From: Lachnospiraceae bacterium
GTDB taxonomy: Bacteria > Bacillota > Clostridia > Lachnospirales > Lachnospiraceae
NCBI GenBank assembly: GCA_024696005.1
Contig: JAILHF010000052.1
Span: 62,001-126,000, forward strand
Direction of reading: 5' to 3'
DNA length: 64,000 nucleotides
A program made the position numbers and the translations under genes. Shown here piece by piece: positions 8,752-18,300 of this stretch (within the stretch, counting starts at the first letter, position 1; each line of letters opens with the position of its first letter). Below the pieces are notes generated by a model that worked only from the letters and a program-made list of their open reading frames with translations, searched no databases and was not told the DNA's origin.

Positions 8752-9986
8752 CTGGCATTTTCCTCCGCTTTGGTGATGCAGTAAAATGCGAACTTGCCGT
8801 CTCTTGCTTCCGACACAAAGGTATAGATCAATCCGCTGCTCTGATAGGAAGTCAGATAAACGCTGTAATCATTCTGATAATCATCGATCAGTGTCACGTC
8901 GCTGTAGAGAAGCTCGGTATCCATCTCCACGCTGCCGTAAAACGCGGGCTTTGTCTCATTCAGGATATTGATGGCCAGTGCTTCGGGAAGGATCGCGGCG
9001 GAATTGCCTTCATAGATCGGCTCCCCCAGCGCCTGCTTCACATTTTCCAGTTCATTCGTCTCACCGTCCCCCACCGGGAAGGTATCGGAAAGCACATAGA
9101 CGCTTTCCACCGTCAGCGAATCATCCAGGCTCTCTTCATCGGTAATTCCCCAGTAGATCGCGTTGATGTCGCTCATGTAAACGCAGAATTCTTCATCCGC
9201 CTGCCAGATCCTGCGGGATCCGCTGTACATCTTTCCAACCTCTTCCGCCGTCTTTCCGGGGAAAGCCGCGTAAACGATCCCGTCGTTCGCGAAACTTCCC
9301 GCAAAGACCATGCTGTTGTTGTCGCCGTAGAGCGTGCCCTCTCCGCTTTTTTTGCCCCGGACGAAATTGCCTTCATACAAAAGCGTTCCTCCGTCCCGGT
9401 AAAGCCTTCCGTTTCCGTCGTAGAGGTTGTTGTGGAAATTTCCTTCATACTGCACGCCGCCGTCGGGATAATACTGCTTCCCGAGATTCTCGAACTGGTT
9501 CTTTTCAAAGTGCCCCTGGTAGACCAGGCTGCCGTCCGGCGCGTAAAGCGTTCCCTCGCCGGTCACATAACCGTCCTCCACGTCTCCCTCGTAAGCAAGA
9601 TATCCGCTCTTGCCCAGGATGCGCGCCTTTCCCTTTGCAAGCCGCAGCTGCACGGAATTGTAACGATAGGTGCGGATCCCGCCGTTATCCCCGAAGCCCG
9701 CAAACACCTGTCTTACCGCAACGATATACCAGATGCTCGCCACTCCGCAGATGATCACCAGTGCGTAGGCCAGTTTCTTGCTGACCATCCAGCCGAAGAT
9801 CGTAAAATAATCGTCCTTGTTCTTCGGCTTGACATCGAAGATCGACATGAAGAAGCTGCGGATCTTCGTGATGATGCGGGACTGGATGAAATTCCAGCTG
9901 GTCCACATCCGGAGCCTGGACATGATGCCCGCAAAACGGGATTTGATCGACGATAGCAATACCGCCAGCAGATTGTTTCCGTTCAA
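8748..9986 (-). CDS. membrane protein with MORN repeats
   Basis: 412-aa protein. A cytoplasmic N-terminal part of about 69 residues is followed by one membrane helix (about 70-92, YALVIICGVASIWYIVAV) and an outside domain. Residues about 128-235 carry four or five MORN-type repeats with the YEGxxxxGxxxGxGxLY pattern (for example YEGNFHNNLYDGNGRLY). A C-terminal domain of about 170 residues has no obvious family. MORN repeats usually act as membrane- or protein-binding rulers. Its place between the cyclase-like receptor and the TolC-like protein, with ATGA coupling to the latter, suggests one envelope complex. Confidence 0.7.
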   Translation of the reverse strand: MNGNNLLAVLLSSIKSRFAGIMSRLRMWTSWNFIQSRIITKIRSFFMSIFDVKPKNKDDYFTIFGWMVSKKLAYALVIICGVASIWYIVAVRQVFAGFGDNGGIRTYRYNSVQLRLAKGKARILGKSGYLAYEGDVEDGYVTGEGTLYAPDGSLVYQGHFEKNQFENLGKQYYPDGGVQYEGNFHNNLYDGNGRLYRDGGTLLYEGNFVRGKKSGEGTLYGDNNSMVFAGSFANDGIVYAAFPGKTAEEVGKMYSGSRRIWQADEEFCVYMSDINAIYWGITDEESLDDSLTVESVYVLSDTFPVGDGETNELENVKQALGEPIYEGNSAAILPEALAINILNETKPAFYGSVEMDTELLYSDVTLIDDYQNDYSVYLTSYQSSGLIYTFVSEARDGKFAFYCITKAEENAR

Positions 9987-10008
9987 GTTCTACCTCCGGC
10001 TTTCGCGC

Positions 10009-12438
10009 TTACACCTCATCCGCGTGCAGGGCCCCCACCGAATCATTCGGCCCCGGCGACAGATCGAGCAGCCGTTCGCTCTCAAAGAGATACCAGCGAA
10101 CGATCTCGTCCTGCGGATTCCTCTTCAGGATATCCGAGAAGGTATTTCTGGCGATGTAATAATCTCTCCTGTAGAAGAGTTCCAGTCCCTTCCCGAAGGT
10201 TTCCAGACATTCCAGCTTGGCCTGACGCTCTGCCTTCGGGCAGGCATCCAACACCTCGTAAAGCTTGAGCTGTCTTTCGGTCCCGGACAGCTCCACGTAG
10301 CCGATAAAACGCAGATCGAAGTTCCTTCCCTCGCGCTCCTTTACATCTTCGGTGATGACCACGCCCATGTTCAGGCTGCGCAGCCACTCCGTCATCCGGG
10401 CAAGCTCTCTCGTCTCCACGGAAAGCATAAATGCCAGGCTCTGTTCCTCCGTTCCGGCCACACCGTAAATGTAGGAACCGTAATAAAGCAGAACGGTGCT
10501 CTCGATCTGTTCGCTCCTCTCACGTTCGCTCTGGAGCAGCTCCGTCGCAAATGACTGGGTATCACGCGCTTCCTCGAGGAACAGAAGCTCCACGACCGAG
10601 AAACCGTCGCTGTCGGAAACGATGATCCCTTCGTGCTCGGGATGATCCCCGAGGAAGTTCAGAAGCCGCTTCAACTGTGCGATGCGTCCGTCGGCGCGCA
10701 GTGTCTGCTCTCCGGCGACATACGCCAGCGTTCCGCTCACAACAGCCGAATCACCGCTCTTTACATCCGCGATGGAATCCTTTTTCAGGATCTTGTCAAT
10801 GTTCCTCGGTGCAAAACGATAGTATGCTTCATAGATGCGATAGCGGCTGTAGTTCATCTCGTCCATGCGCTTATCGATCTCACCCAGGCTGTTCCACATG
10901 TTCTCCAGATCGTGCCCGGCCACATTTCCCTTCTTCTTCCGCTTTCCGTCCGTTGCGACCTGCTGAAGCGCGCTCTCGAATCGTCTGAGATCCGCAGCCT
11001 GCAGCCAGAGGATCAGGAAAAGGATCGCGCTCCCGACCATGAATACCAGAAGCAGGTTTCTTATGAGCAGCGCGTAATCGGCAGAGGGATCGTCGGAAGC
11101 GACCGTATTCTCAACAATGCCGACCAGTGCATAGTGGCTTTTCTCTTCTTCGGGAAGCAGGCCTCTCGCGGAACGCCTGTCCCCGTATCCCAGGAGCAGC
11201 CCCGAGGTCTCTTTTCCTTCCCTGAGCTTTGCCCATACCTCGTTCTCTCCGTACAGATCGTTGATGCTCTCACGGTTGCGGCCGCTGGCACTGACCACCA
11301 CTTCCAGATCCGAGAGCCTCAGAACAAGCACATCATAGAACACGCTGTGATTGCCTGCCTGGCGGATAAAGGAGGCCAGACTTCCCTGTGCTCCGCGGTA
11401 TACACCGCTTTCATACCAGCCTTCCTCACCGCTGTTCGCTGCCCAGCCTTCCAGATCACCCATCTCATCCATCAGGTAGTCCATGGCGTTGGATGCGTAG
11501 TCCTCACGTGCCTCGGTCAGAAGCTTCGAACGCTCCCGTACAAAGAGCCCGAAAAAGATCAGAAGGAGAACGATAAAGACCGCCTCGATCAAGAGCCCCG
11601 TGTAAACAAGCCGTCTGCGGTTTTTGAGCGCTATGAAGCCCATGATCATGAAGACCAGGATCAGTGCGGTCCCGGCGCCCCATATGACCGGGAAATCGCC
11701 GACCAGGCGAAGACTTGCGAAGAAGCCCGCGTCTGCGCCGTTTACAGCCTTGCGCATTCCCTCATCCGGTGCAAAGATCCCTTCCGGCTTTTCCGCGTCC
11801 GTGCGTGTGTAAAGAATGCCTTCCCTGCAGCGCGCGTCCACGAAGAAACGGCCGGTCCCGCTCTCCACAAGGCGGGTGCTGTCGAGCCGGATCGTACGGA
11901 TCTCTTCTTCCCCTTCCTCCTCCACAGGCCGGATCACATCCGTCGAAGCCTGGTAGATCTCGGCGATCTTGCCGTCGGAGCTCAGAGCAGTGATGTACAC
12001 TTTTCCGTTTTCAATGTTCAGATCGAAGGCCTGCTCGTCCACATGCAGTTCCAGCGGTGCGGAAACACCTGCCGGGACCAGATCATCCGTAAAGGACCGT
12101 ACACGATAGGATCGGAACAGATCGCCCGAATCCCTGCGAACGCTGTCTTCCACGAGCAGATAGAGCGTATCGCCGTCTTTCGCGATCCCCGCGCTCCCCT
12201 TGCCTTTCCCGCTGTAGGCTTTCCGGATCTCTCCGGTACGTGTCAGATAATAGAGGCGGAAACTGTCGTTGCCGCTGTCGCTGTAATAGTATCCGTCGCC
12301 GGAGGCGATCCCCTTTCCGAAACAATCCCAGGACGGCATGTCCACCTGTTTGTCCAGGGCTTTGCAAAAGAAAGCAAGGGACGCCCACAGGAACAAAAAA
12401 CATATCAACGCGCTGATTTTCTTATACATCCGATCCAC
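10009..12438 (-). CDS. membrane receptor with degenerate class III cyclase domain
   Basis: 809 aa. Order: membrane helix (about 8-26), an outside repeat region (about 30-240) with beta-propeller-like strands, paired membrane helices (about 251-300), a Cache-like outside domain (about 305-455), a further membrane helix (about 458-480), a signalling helix, and a cyclase-like domain (about 540-745). The last is recognisable by RFAPRNIDKILKKDSIADVK, which matches the entry to adenylate/guanylate cyclase domains. The metal-binding FSDIRGFT segment expected next is replaced by LAYVAGEQTL, so catalysis is unlikely. A TPR-like tail (about 745-800) ends it. It probably senses an outside cue and passes it to CIS proteins rather than making cAMP. 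Confidence 0.72.
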   Translation of the reverse strand: MDRMYKKISALICFLFLWASLAFFCKALDKQVDMPSWDCFGKGIASGDGYYYSDSGNDSFRLYYLTRTGEIRKAYSGKGKGSAGIAKDGDTLYLLVEDSVRRDSGDLFRSYRVRSFTDDLVPAGVSAPLELHVDEQAFDLNIENGKVYITALSSDGKIAEIYQASTDVIRPVEEEGEEEIRTIRLDSTRLVESGTGRFFVDARCREGILYTRTDAEKPEGIFAPDEGMRKAVNGADAGFFASLRLVGDFPVIWGAGTALILVFMIMGFIALKNRRRLVYTGLLIEAVFIVLLLIFFGLFVRERSKLLTEAREDYASNAMDYLMDEMGDLEGWAANSGEEGWYESGVYRGAQGSLASFIRQAGNHSVFYDVLVLRLSDLEVVVSASGRNRESINDLYGENEVWAKLREGKETSGLLLGYGDRRSARGLLPEEEKSHYALVGIVENTVASDDPSADYALLIRNLLLVFMVGSAILFLILWLQAADLRRFESALQQVATDGKRKKKGNVAGHDLENMWNSLGEIDKRMDEMNYSRYRIYEAYYRFAPRNIDKILKKDSIADVKSGDSAVVSGTLAYVAGEQTLRADGRIAQLKRLLNFLGDHPEHEGIIVSDSDGFSVVELLFLEEARDTQSFATELLQSERERSEQIESTVLLYYGSYIYGVAGTEEQSLAFMLSVETRELARMTEWLRSLNMGVVITEDVKEREGRNFDLRFIGYVELSGTERQLKLYEVLDACPKAERQAKLECLETFGKGLELFYRRDYYIARNTFSDILKRNPQDEIVRWYLFESERLLDLSPGPNDSVGALHADEV

Positions 12439-12459
12439 CTATCCGTTTATTCCGATGAT

Positions 12460-13302
12460 CTATTGCAATAAGGATTCCGTGCCTATCCTCTTGAAGTTAT
12501 TGATGAACATCCTGAGCCAGGGCACATCCCCTGTCAGCAGGTTGGTCGCCAGCATCGCAAGCGCTATGATCGCAAGGATCAGACAGATCCAGAACAAAAT
12601 GCCGAAAAACGTATCGCTCCTGGCCGAGAACCAGTGACGGATCCGGAAAAAGATCCCCATCCGCCCTTTGGGCACCGCCGCGATGCGGATATCGCGGTAA
12701 AGCTCGGTAAATTTGTTATAGCTCTGGTTTCCGATCTTCTTTTTCAGCAGGATGTAACTGTCTGCTTTCTGGGAGGTCTGTCCTTCCAGGAGCTGCAGTA
12801 TGATCCTCGCACAGGCCACCGTGCAGTCCCTTTCCTTTTTCAGCGGATCCAGACCGGTCAGATCCATCGTATAGCTGAGGAATACGGAATCATCCTTGTT
12901 CAGGTTGATCTTCCACTGATCCAGGATCAGGTAAAGCACCGGCCAGGGAAGCCCGCTGGTCATGCAGGCGAGGATCACGTTGATGCAGATATCCTCGCAG
13001 CGCTCAAGCGGCATCGCGTCACCCATGTAAAACTGATCCAGGGGACGTTCCTTGCGGTACGGGAACACGAAGATATGGGATCCCTCCGCCACAAAGCTGT
13101 CCACCAGGCAGCTGTTCTCCATCCCGATCTCTTCGAACACGGAAATCAGCATTCGCACGATCTCGTGATCCGGGACCCTGAGAACGGTATACATGGTCGC
13201 TCCGTCCATCCGCAGATCCTTACAGATCAGGCAATCACCCGCGGGCGAGAGAAGGACGGTCCCCACCTCTTCCAGCTTCAGCTTATTTGATTCATAGATC
13301 AT
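12460..13302 (-). CDS. possible pseudokinase with C-terminal membrane anchor
   Basis: 280-aa protein: a soluble N-terminal domain of about 215 residues, one membrane helix (about 232-256) and a short outside tail. The soluble part has the two-lobe rhythm of a kinase fold (MYTVLRVPD; a hinge-like FPYRKERPLDQF; helix IICINVILACM-like region; and INLNKDDSVFLSYTMDL in the place of the catalytic and DFG loops) but none of the catalytic residues. The layout resembles EssB/YukC of type VII secretion, a cytoplasmic pseudokinase tethered by one helix. That similarity is inferred from pattern, not alignment. It overlaps the 615-aa gene by 4 nt (ATGA). Confidence 0.5.
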   Translation of the reverse strand: MIYESNKLKLEEVGTVLLSPAGDCLICKDLRMDGATMYTVLRVPDHEIVRMLISVFEEIGMENSCLVDSFVAEGSHIFVFPYRKERPLDQFYMGDAMPLERCEDICINVILACMTSGLPWPVLYLILDQWKINLNKDDSVFLSYTMDLTGLDPLKKERDCTVACARIILQLLEGQTSQKADSYILLKKKIGNQSYNKFTELYRDIRIAAVPKGRMGIFFRIRHWFSARSDTFFGILFWICLILAIIALAMLATNLLTGDVPWLRMFINNFKRIGTESLLQ

Positions 13303-15146
13303 TTCAATTTGCTCTCAACGGAATCCAATACAGCCTGCGCATTCAAAGCCGCAGCCTCTTCCAAGTGCTCCTTGCGTTTTACGATGGCGTATGCATAGGT
13401 GCAGATCACCGGCATGTCCGTGCAATAGATGTGGATCTCGTACACACCTTCCTTGGCCGGCGCGGTATAGATGCCGTCCGCGCTGATCTCGCCGCTGCCC
13501 GGAGCCGTGAGCTCGTATGTGATGCTGCATGCTTTCATATTGTTGAACTGTACACCGAAGAAGTGACTTTCCTTCGTTCCCATGGTCACGGTAGGCGTAT
13601 CCGCCGAAATGCTCTTGTCGTAATAATCTTCAGCCATCTCCAGGTCATTGCCGCCCGGGAACTTCACCGCTACCCAGCGGAAGCTCAATACCAGATGATC
13701 CACCTGGCCGAGAAGGCGGGCCGCCACGACAAAGCTGCCCTTGTCATTCAATACGCGCACGGCAGTCTCAACTTTTACCATGTCGTGATTCGTCGTGGAA
13801 AAGAGTTCGGGATTGCCGTAGACCGTGCTTCTCGCATTGCCGCCCAGACTGCGGTCATCCGAGATGTATTCGTAACCGACTTCCACATAGACATTGCCTT
13901 TGCCGAGACCGTGCGCGATCTCGCCGGAATAACGGACGTCACCGGGACGCGCGTTCCTTCCGAGAGGGATCTCCAGAGTTCCGCTCGCCATTTCGGTCGC
14001 ATTGCTGCTGAGCGGAAGGATGCTGCCCTGGCTTGCCGTATCCGGCAGCTTTCCGGCTTCGGCCTTCAGCTCCACTCCCTTTTCAAAATACTCGATGTAA
14101 TGGCTGCGGAGCAGCTCCTGGGACGGAGCCGCGATGTGTCTTCTTGCGCCGCTGTCTTTGATCTCCTCGATCAGATAACTGCTGTCGGTACGGGCGATGC
14201 GGATATCCGCCAGACGGATCAGGTTCTTCTCGCCGCCCATTCCGCGCATCTCCAGGTTCATGTGGCCGATCTCGCCGTTTACCAGCTCCAGCGGGGAATC
14301 TTTGGTCAGCCTTACCTTCTGCGTAAAGCTCTGCACGGCCGGAACCGCCGTGTCATTTTCGAATGCGGTCATGGAACCGCTCTTGAGGATCAGGTTCGTT
14401 TCGTCCGAAGGAACGTCCTGCACGCATACCCAGTAATCCTTGCGCCACACTTCTCCCTGGGTCAGCGTCAGGTCTTCCACGCCGATCTCCAGTTCCTGTT
14501 TTCCTTCGGCCGTGGCAAATACCGGCATTTCCAGTATGCCGCGCGCGGAAAAACGCACATCTTCGTCGGAGATCTTGCGGATTGACAGCACGATGCGCAC
14601 ATTTCTTCCCTTGCTCACGATCGCGGGGACCACGACCTCCGCAAGGAAATTCTCGCTCTTAAATACGGTCTCCCGCAGCAAAAACTCCGTCTGGAGCTCA
14701 TAATCCTTCGGCTTGACCTGTTTTTCCGTCAGGAAAAGCTCGTATCCCTCACTGATGCGGTTGAATTCATATTCTTTGTCCGAATCCTTATGGCTGACGG
14801 AATACACCGTGTGGACCGGATCTTCCTTGAAGCGGACACAGAGTGTCGCATTGTTCCCTTTGATGTCGGAAAAGCCTTCCACCGCGGAAAGCTTCCGGAC
14901 AACGGAAGAATCCACAACGATCTCCCGTCCGGTGCCGTCGATCGCGACGCCGCTCTCCACGAGGATCGAGAGATCATCAAGGCTGAACACCCCCAATCCG
15001 CACACGATCCCGGCTCCGTACATCAGACTGTTCATGAAACGAGTCTTGTTGATGTAGTAGTCCTGCTCTGCCTGGAAATCCGCTGTGGTAAGCATTTTCC
15101 CCGGATAATAACGGTTTCGTTCAAAGGGATACAATTGGTTATTCAT
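13299..15146 (-). CDS. CIS-associated baseplate/fibre-like protein (first gene of operon)
   Basis: 615-aa soluble protein. Its first about 65 residues (RNRYYPGKMLTTADFQAEQDYY, MYGAGIVCGLGV, then DGTGREIVV) match a module that I associate with phage-like and extracellular CIS loci, typically written as YYPGKLLTxxDFxxEQ...GxGVVCGL. The rest is beta-rich with Ig-like end domains (GSGEISADGIYTAPAKEGVYEIHIY), as in fibres or surface decorations. No signal peptide. The start is set by GAAAGGAG eight bases before ATG, and a strong promoter lies about 120 nt upstream. It opens the operon and is ATGA-coupled to the membrane-anchored gene. Confidence 0.65.
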   Translation of the reverse strand: MNNQLYPFERNRYYPGKMLTTADFQAEQDYYINKTRFMNSLMYGAGIVCGLGVFSLDDLSILVESGVAIDGTGREIVVDSSVVRKLSAVEGFSDIKGNNATLCVRFKEDPVHTVYSVSHKDSDKEYEFNRISEGYELFLTEKQVKPKDYELQTEFLLRETVFKSENFLAEVVVPAIVSKGRNVRIVLSIRKISDEDVRFSARGILEMPVFATAEGKQELEIGVEDLTLTQGEVWRKDYWVCVQDVPSDETNLILKSGSMTAFENDTAVPAVQSFTQKVRLTKDSPLELVNGEIGHMNLEMRGMGGEKNLIRLADIRIARTDSSYLIEEIKDSGARRHIAAPSQELLRSHYIEYFEKGVELKAEAGKLPDTASQGSILPLSSNATEMASGTLEIPLGRNARPGDVRYSGEIAHGLGKGNVYVEVGYEYISDDRSLGGNARSTVYGNPELFSTTNHDMVKVETAVRVLNDKGSFVVAARLLGQVDHLVLSFRWVAVKFPGGNDLEMAEDYYDKSISADTPTVTMGTKESHFFGVQFNNMKACSITYELTAPGSGEISADGIYTAPAKEGVYEIHIYCTDMPVICTYAYAIVKRKEHLEEAAALNAQAVLDSVESKLK

Positions 15147-15263
15147 TGCCCGCTCCTTTCGGATTTGATTGATTTATATTTTAGCAGAAGTATAGAAAAT
15201 TGATACTCCACCTAAGGGTACTATGCCTGATTTTTTAAGATTTACATAAAACTCCCCCAAAGA

Positions 15264-15292
15264 AATATATACTAAATCGGGCGTTTCGTCAA
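15264..15292 (-). promoter_or_regulatory. promoter of the CIS operon
   Basis: On the minus strand TTGACG (15287-15292) and TATATT (15264-15269) are separated by exactly 17 bp. The predicted start lies about 110 nt before the first CIS gene, leaving a longish AT-rich leader. No other promoter is evident between the eleven genes, so this one may drive all of them. Confidence 0.6.
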
Positions 15293-15329
15293 TAAACCCA
15301 TACAAAATCTTGTGTTTTTCGTGCAAAAC

Positions 15330-18300
15330 TCACAACATGTCGAAAAGCGAGATCTGGTTGGAGCTGGTCAGATTCCCGAGTATCCCGAGACGGTCCATGG
15401 TCTTCATGATCGTCTCGGATGTTTTGGTCCGCTGCATGAAGTCCTCCTTGGAGAGGAACTCGCCTCTGGCGGCCGCGTCTTCGATCAGCTCGGCGTTCTT
15501 GTCCCCGAGCCCTGCGATCGAGGTGAAGGAAGGCATGATCTTTCCGTCAACGATCTGGAAGGACTTCGCCTTTGCACGGTAGAGGTCGATCGGCATGAAT
15601 TCAAAGCCGCGGGCATAGAGTTCCTGAACGATGCGCATGTCATCGTACAGTTCTTTTTCCTTCGGCGAAGCAGTCTTGTTATCCAGCCGCGACTTGACAT
15701 CCGCCATGTGCTCCTCCAGCCTGGCCTTCCCGAGACACATGATCTCATAGTCGAAAGCGGTGGCACGTATTGAAAGATAAGCGCAGTAATAAGCAAGCGG
15801 ATAGTTGATCTTGCAATAGGCGATGCGCCACGCCATCATGACATAGGCTGCCGCATGCGCTTTCGGGAACATGTACTTGATCTTCGCGCAGGATTCGATG
15901 TACCATTCCGGTACATCGCAGGCGCGCATGTCATCCGACCATTTTGCCCATTTGTCATCCATCGAATGCGAAGCGACCTTTCCTTTTCGGACGGCCTCCA
16001 TGATGCTGAATGCTTCGGAGCTCTCCACCCCCATCTGGATCAGATAGGTCATGATGTCGTCACGGGTGCAGACAGCCGTGGAGATCGTCGCGATGCCGCT
16101 CAGGATCAGATCCTTGGCGTTGCCCAGCCACACATCCGTCCCGTGGGAAAGACCGGAAATGCGCACCAGGTCGGAAAAGCTTTTGGGCTGCGCATCGATG
16201 AGCATCTGCATGGCGAAATCGGTGCCGAATTCCGGGATACCCAGAGCGCCGAGTTTCGTTCCCCCGATGTCCTCGGGCCGGATGCCGAGCGCGGAAGTAT
16301 TCTGGAAGAGGCTCATCACCCCCTTGTCATCCAGAGGGATCGAAAGCGGATCGATCCCGGTCAGATCCTGCAGCATGCGGATCATTGTCGGGTCATCGTG
16401 CCCGAGGATGTCCAGCTTCAGCAGGTTATGGTCGATCGAATGATAATCAAAGTGCGTGGTAACGATATCCGTTTCCAGGTCGTTGGCCGGATGCTGCGTG
16501 GGCGTGAAGGAATTAATGTCCTCTCCCACGGGAAGTACCACAATGCCGCCGGGATGCTGTCCGGTGGTCCTCCGGATCCCGACCAGGTTCGGCACCATGC
16601 GGTCAACTTCCGCCGGCCGCTTCGTGACGCCCTGGTCACGGTAAAAATTCATGATATAGCCGAAAGCCGTCTTGTCCGCAACGGTTCCGATGGTCCCCGC
16701 GCGGTAAGTCTGGCCGGCGCCGAAGATCACCTCCGTATACTTATGTGCTTTCGACTGGTATTCTCCCGAGAAATTCAGGTCGATGTCCGGCTCCTTGTCT
16801 CCCTTGAAGCCCAGGAAGGTCTCGAAGGGGATGTCAAAGCCGTCCTTCTTCAGTTCCTTCCCGCAGTTCGGGCAGATCTTCGGCGGCATGTCGCAGCCCG
16901 CGGTGCCGGCATATGCCCTTACCTCCGGCGAGTCGAAATCACTGTAATGACAGTCCGGGCAGTAATAATGCGGCGGAAGGGGATTCACCTCCGTGATCCC
17001 CGCCATCGTCGCGACAAAGGAAGAACCGACGGATCCGCGGGAACCCACCAGATAGCCGTCTTCCATGGATTTCCATACCAGTTTCTGGGCGATGATATAC
17101 ATCACAGCAAAGCCGTTTCCGATGATGGACGCCAGTTCCTTTTCCAGGCGCTGTTCCACGATCGGCGGGAGCGGGTCGCCGTAAAGCTCGTGTGCGCGGT
17201 CCTCGCAGATCTTTCGCAGGGTCTTGTCCGAATCGGGAATGACCGGCGGGCACTTGTCGGGGCGCACCGGGCTGATGCGGTCGCACATGTCGGCGATCAG
17301 GTTCGTGTTGCGGATCACCACTTCGTCCGCCTTGTCCGAACCGAGATAGGCGAACTCCTCGAGCATCTCATCCGTCGTGTGGAAATACAGGCTCTGTGAG
17401 GCATTGTAAACACGGTCGGCCTTCCTGCCGGCCAGGATGATCGTACGGTAGATCGCGTCCTCGGGCTCGATGTAATGCACGTCACCGGTAGCGCATACCG
17501 GTTTTCCGTAGATCTCGCCCAGCTCCACGATCTTGCGGTTGACCGCCATCAGATCCTCGCGGCTCTTGAGCGTCGGCAGTTTGGAGCGCTCCAGCAGATA
17601 CTCGTTATTGCCGATGGGCTGGATCTCCAGATAATCATAAAAGTTCACGATGCGGGAGATCTCCGCCTCCGTACGTCCGTTGATGATCGCCTGGTACAGC
17701 TCGCCGTCCGCGCAGCCGCTGCCGACGATCAGCCCCTCCCGGTAGCGGATGAGCTCGCTCTTGGGGATGCGCGGATAAGGCCAGCGCGCGTTCCGGCCGA
17801 AGTATTCCAGATGCGAAAGGCTGACCAGACGATAAAGATTGCGTCTCCCAACCTCGTTCTTTGCCAGGATGATGCAATGATCGGGATGCAGGTCGGCCAC
17901 TTTTTCCGCAGAAAGCTTCCCCATCTCGTTCAGCTGCGTGAGCGTTTCCACTTTACGCTCCTTAAGCATCTCCAAAAACTTCTGAAAGATCAGCGCAGTC
18001 GCCTCGGCATCATCCACCGCACGGTGATGATGAAATGCCGGGATGTTCAGCTCTTTGGCCAGATGATCCAGGGTATACTTTCCGAGACGCCGCATCAGGA
18101 TGCGAGCCAGGTCGATCGTATCGGTGTGCGTAAAATCGTATTCCAGCCCCAGTTCTTCTGCAAAATGGCGGATAAACGAGGTATCGAATTTTGCGTTATG
18201 GGCTACCAGCACACAGCCTTCGCAGAAATCGAGGAAACGGGGAAGGATCGTCTCGATCCCCGGTGCATCCTTTACCATGCTGTCGCTGATGCTGGTCAGC

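Noticed and set aside
1-15292. Ordinary prophage
   Set aside because: No integrase, terminase, capsid, portal or lysis gene is visible, while DUF4255 and membrane accessory genes are. A prophage remnant extending left cannot be fully excluded.
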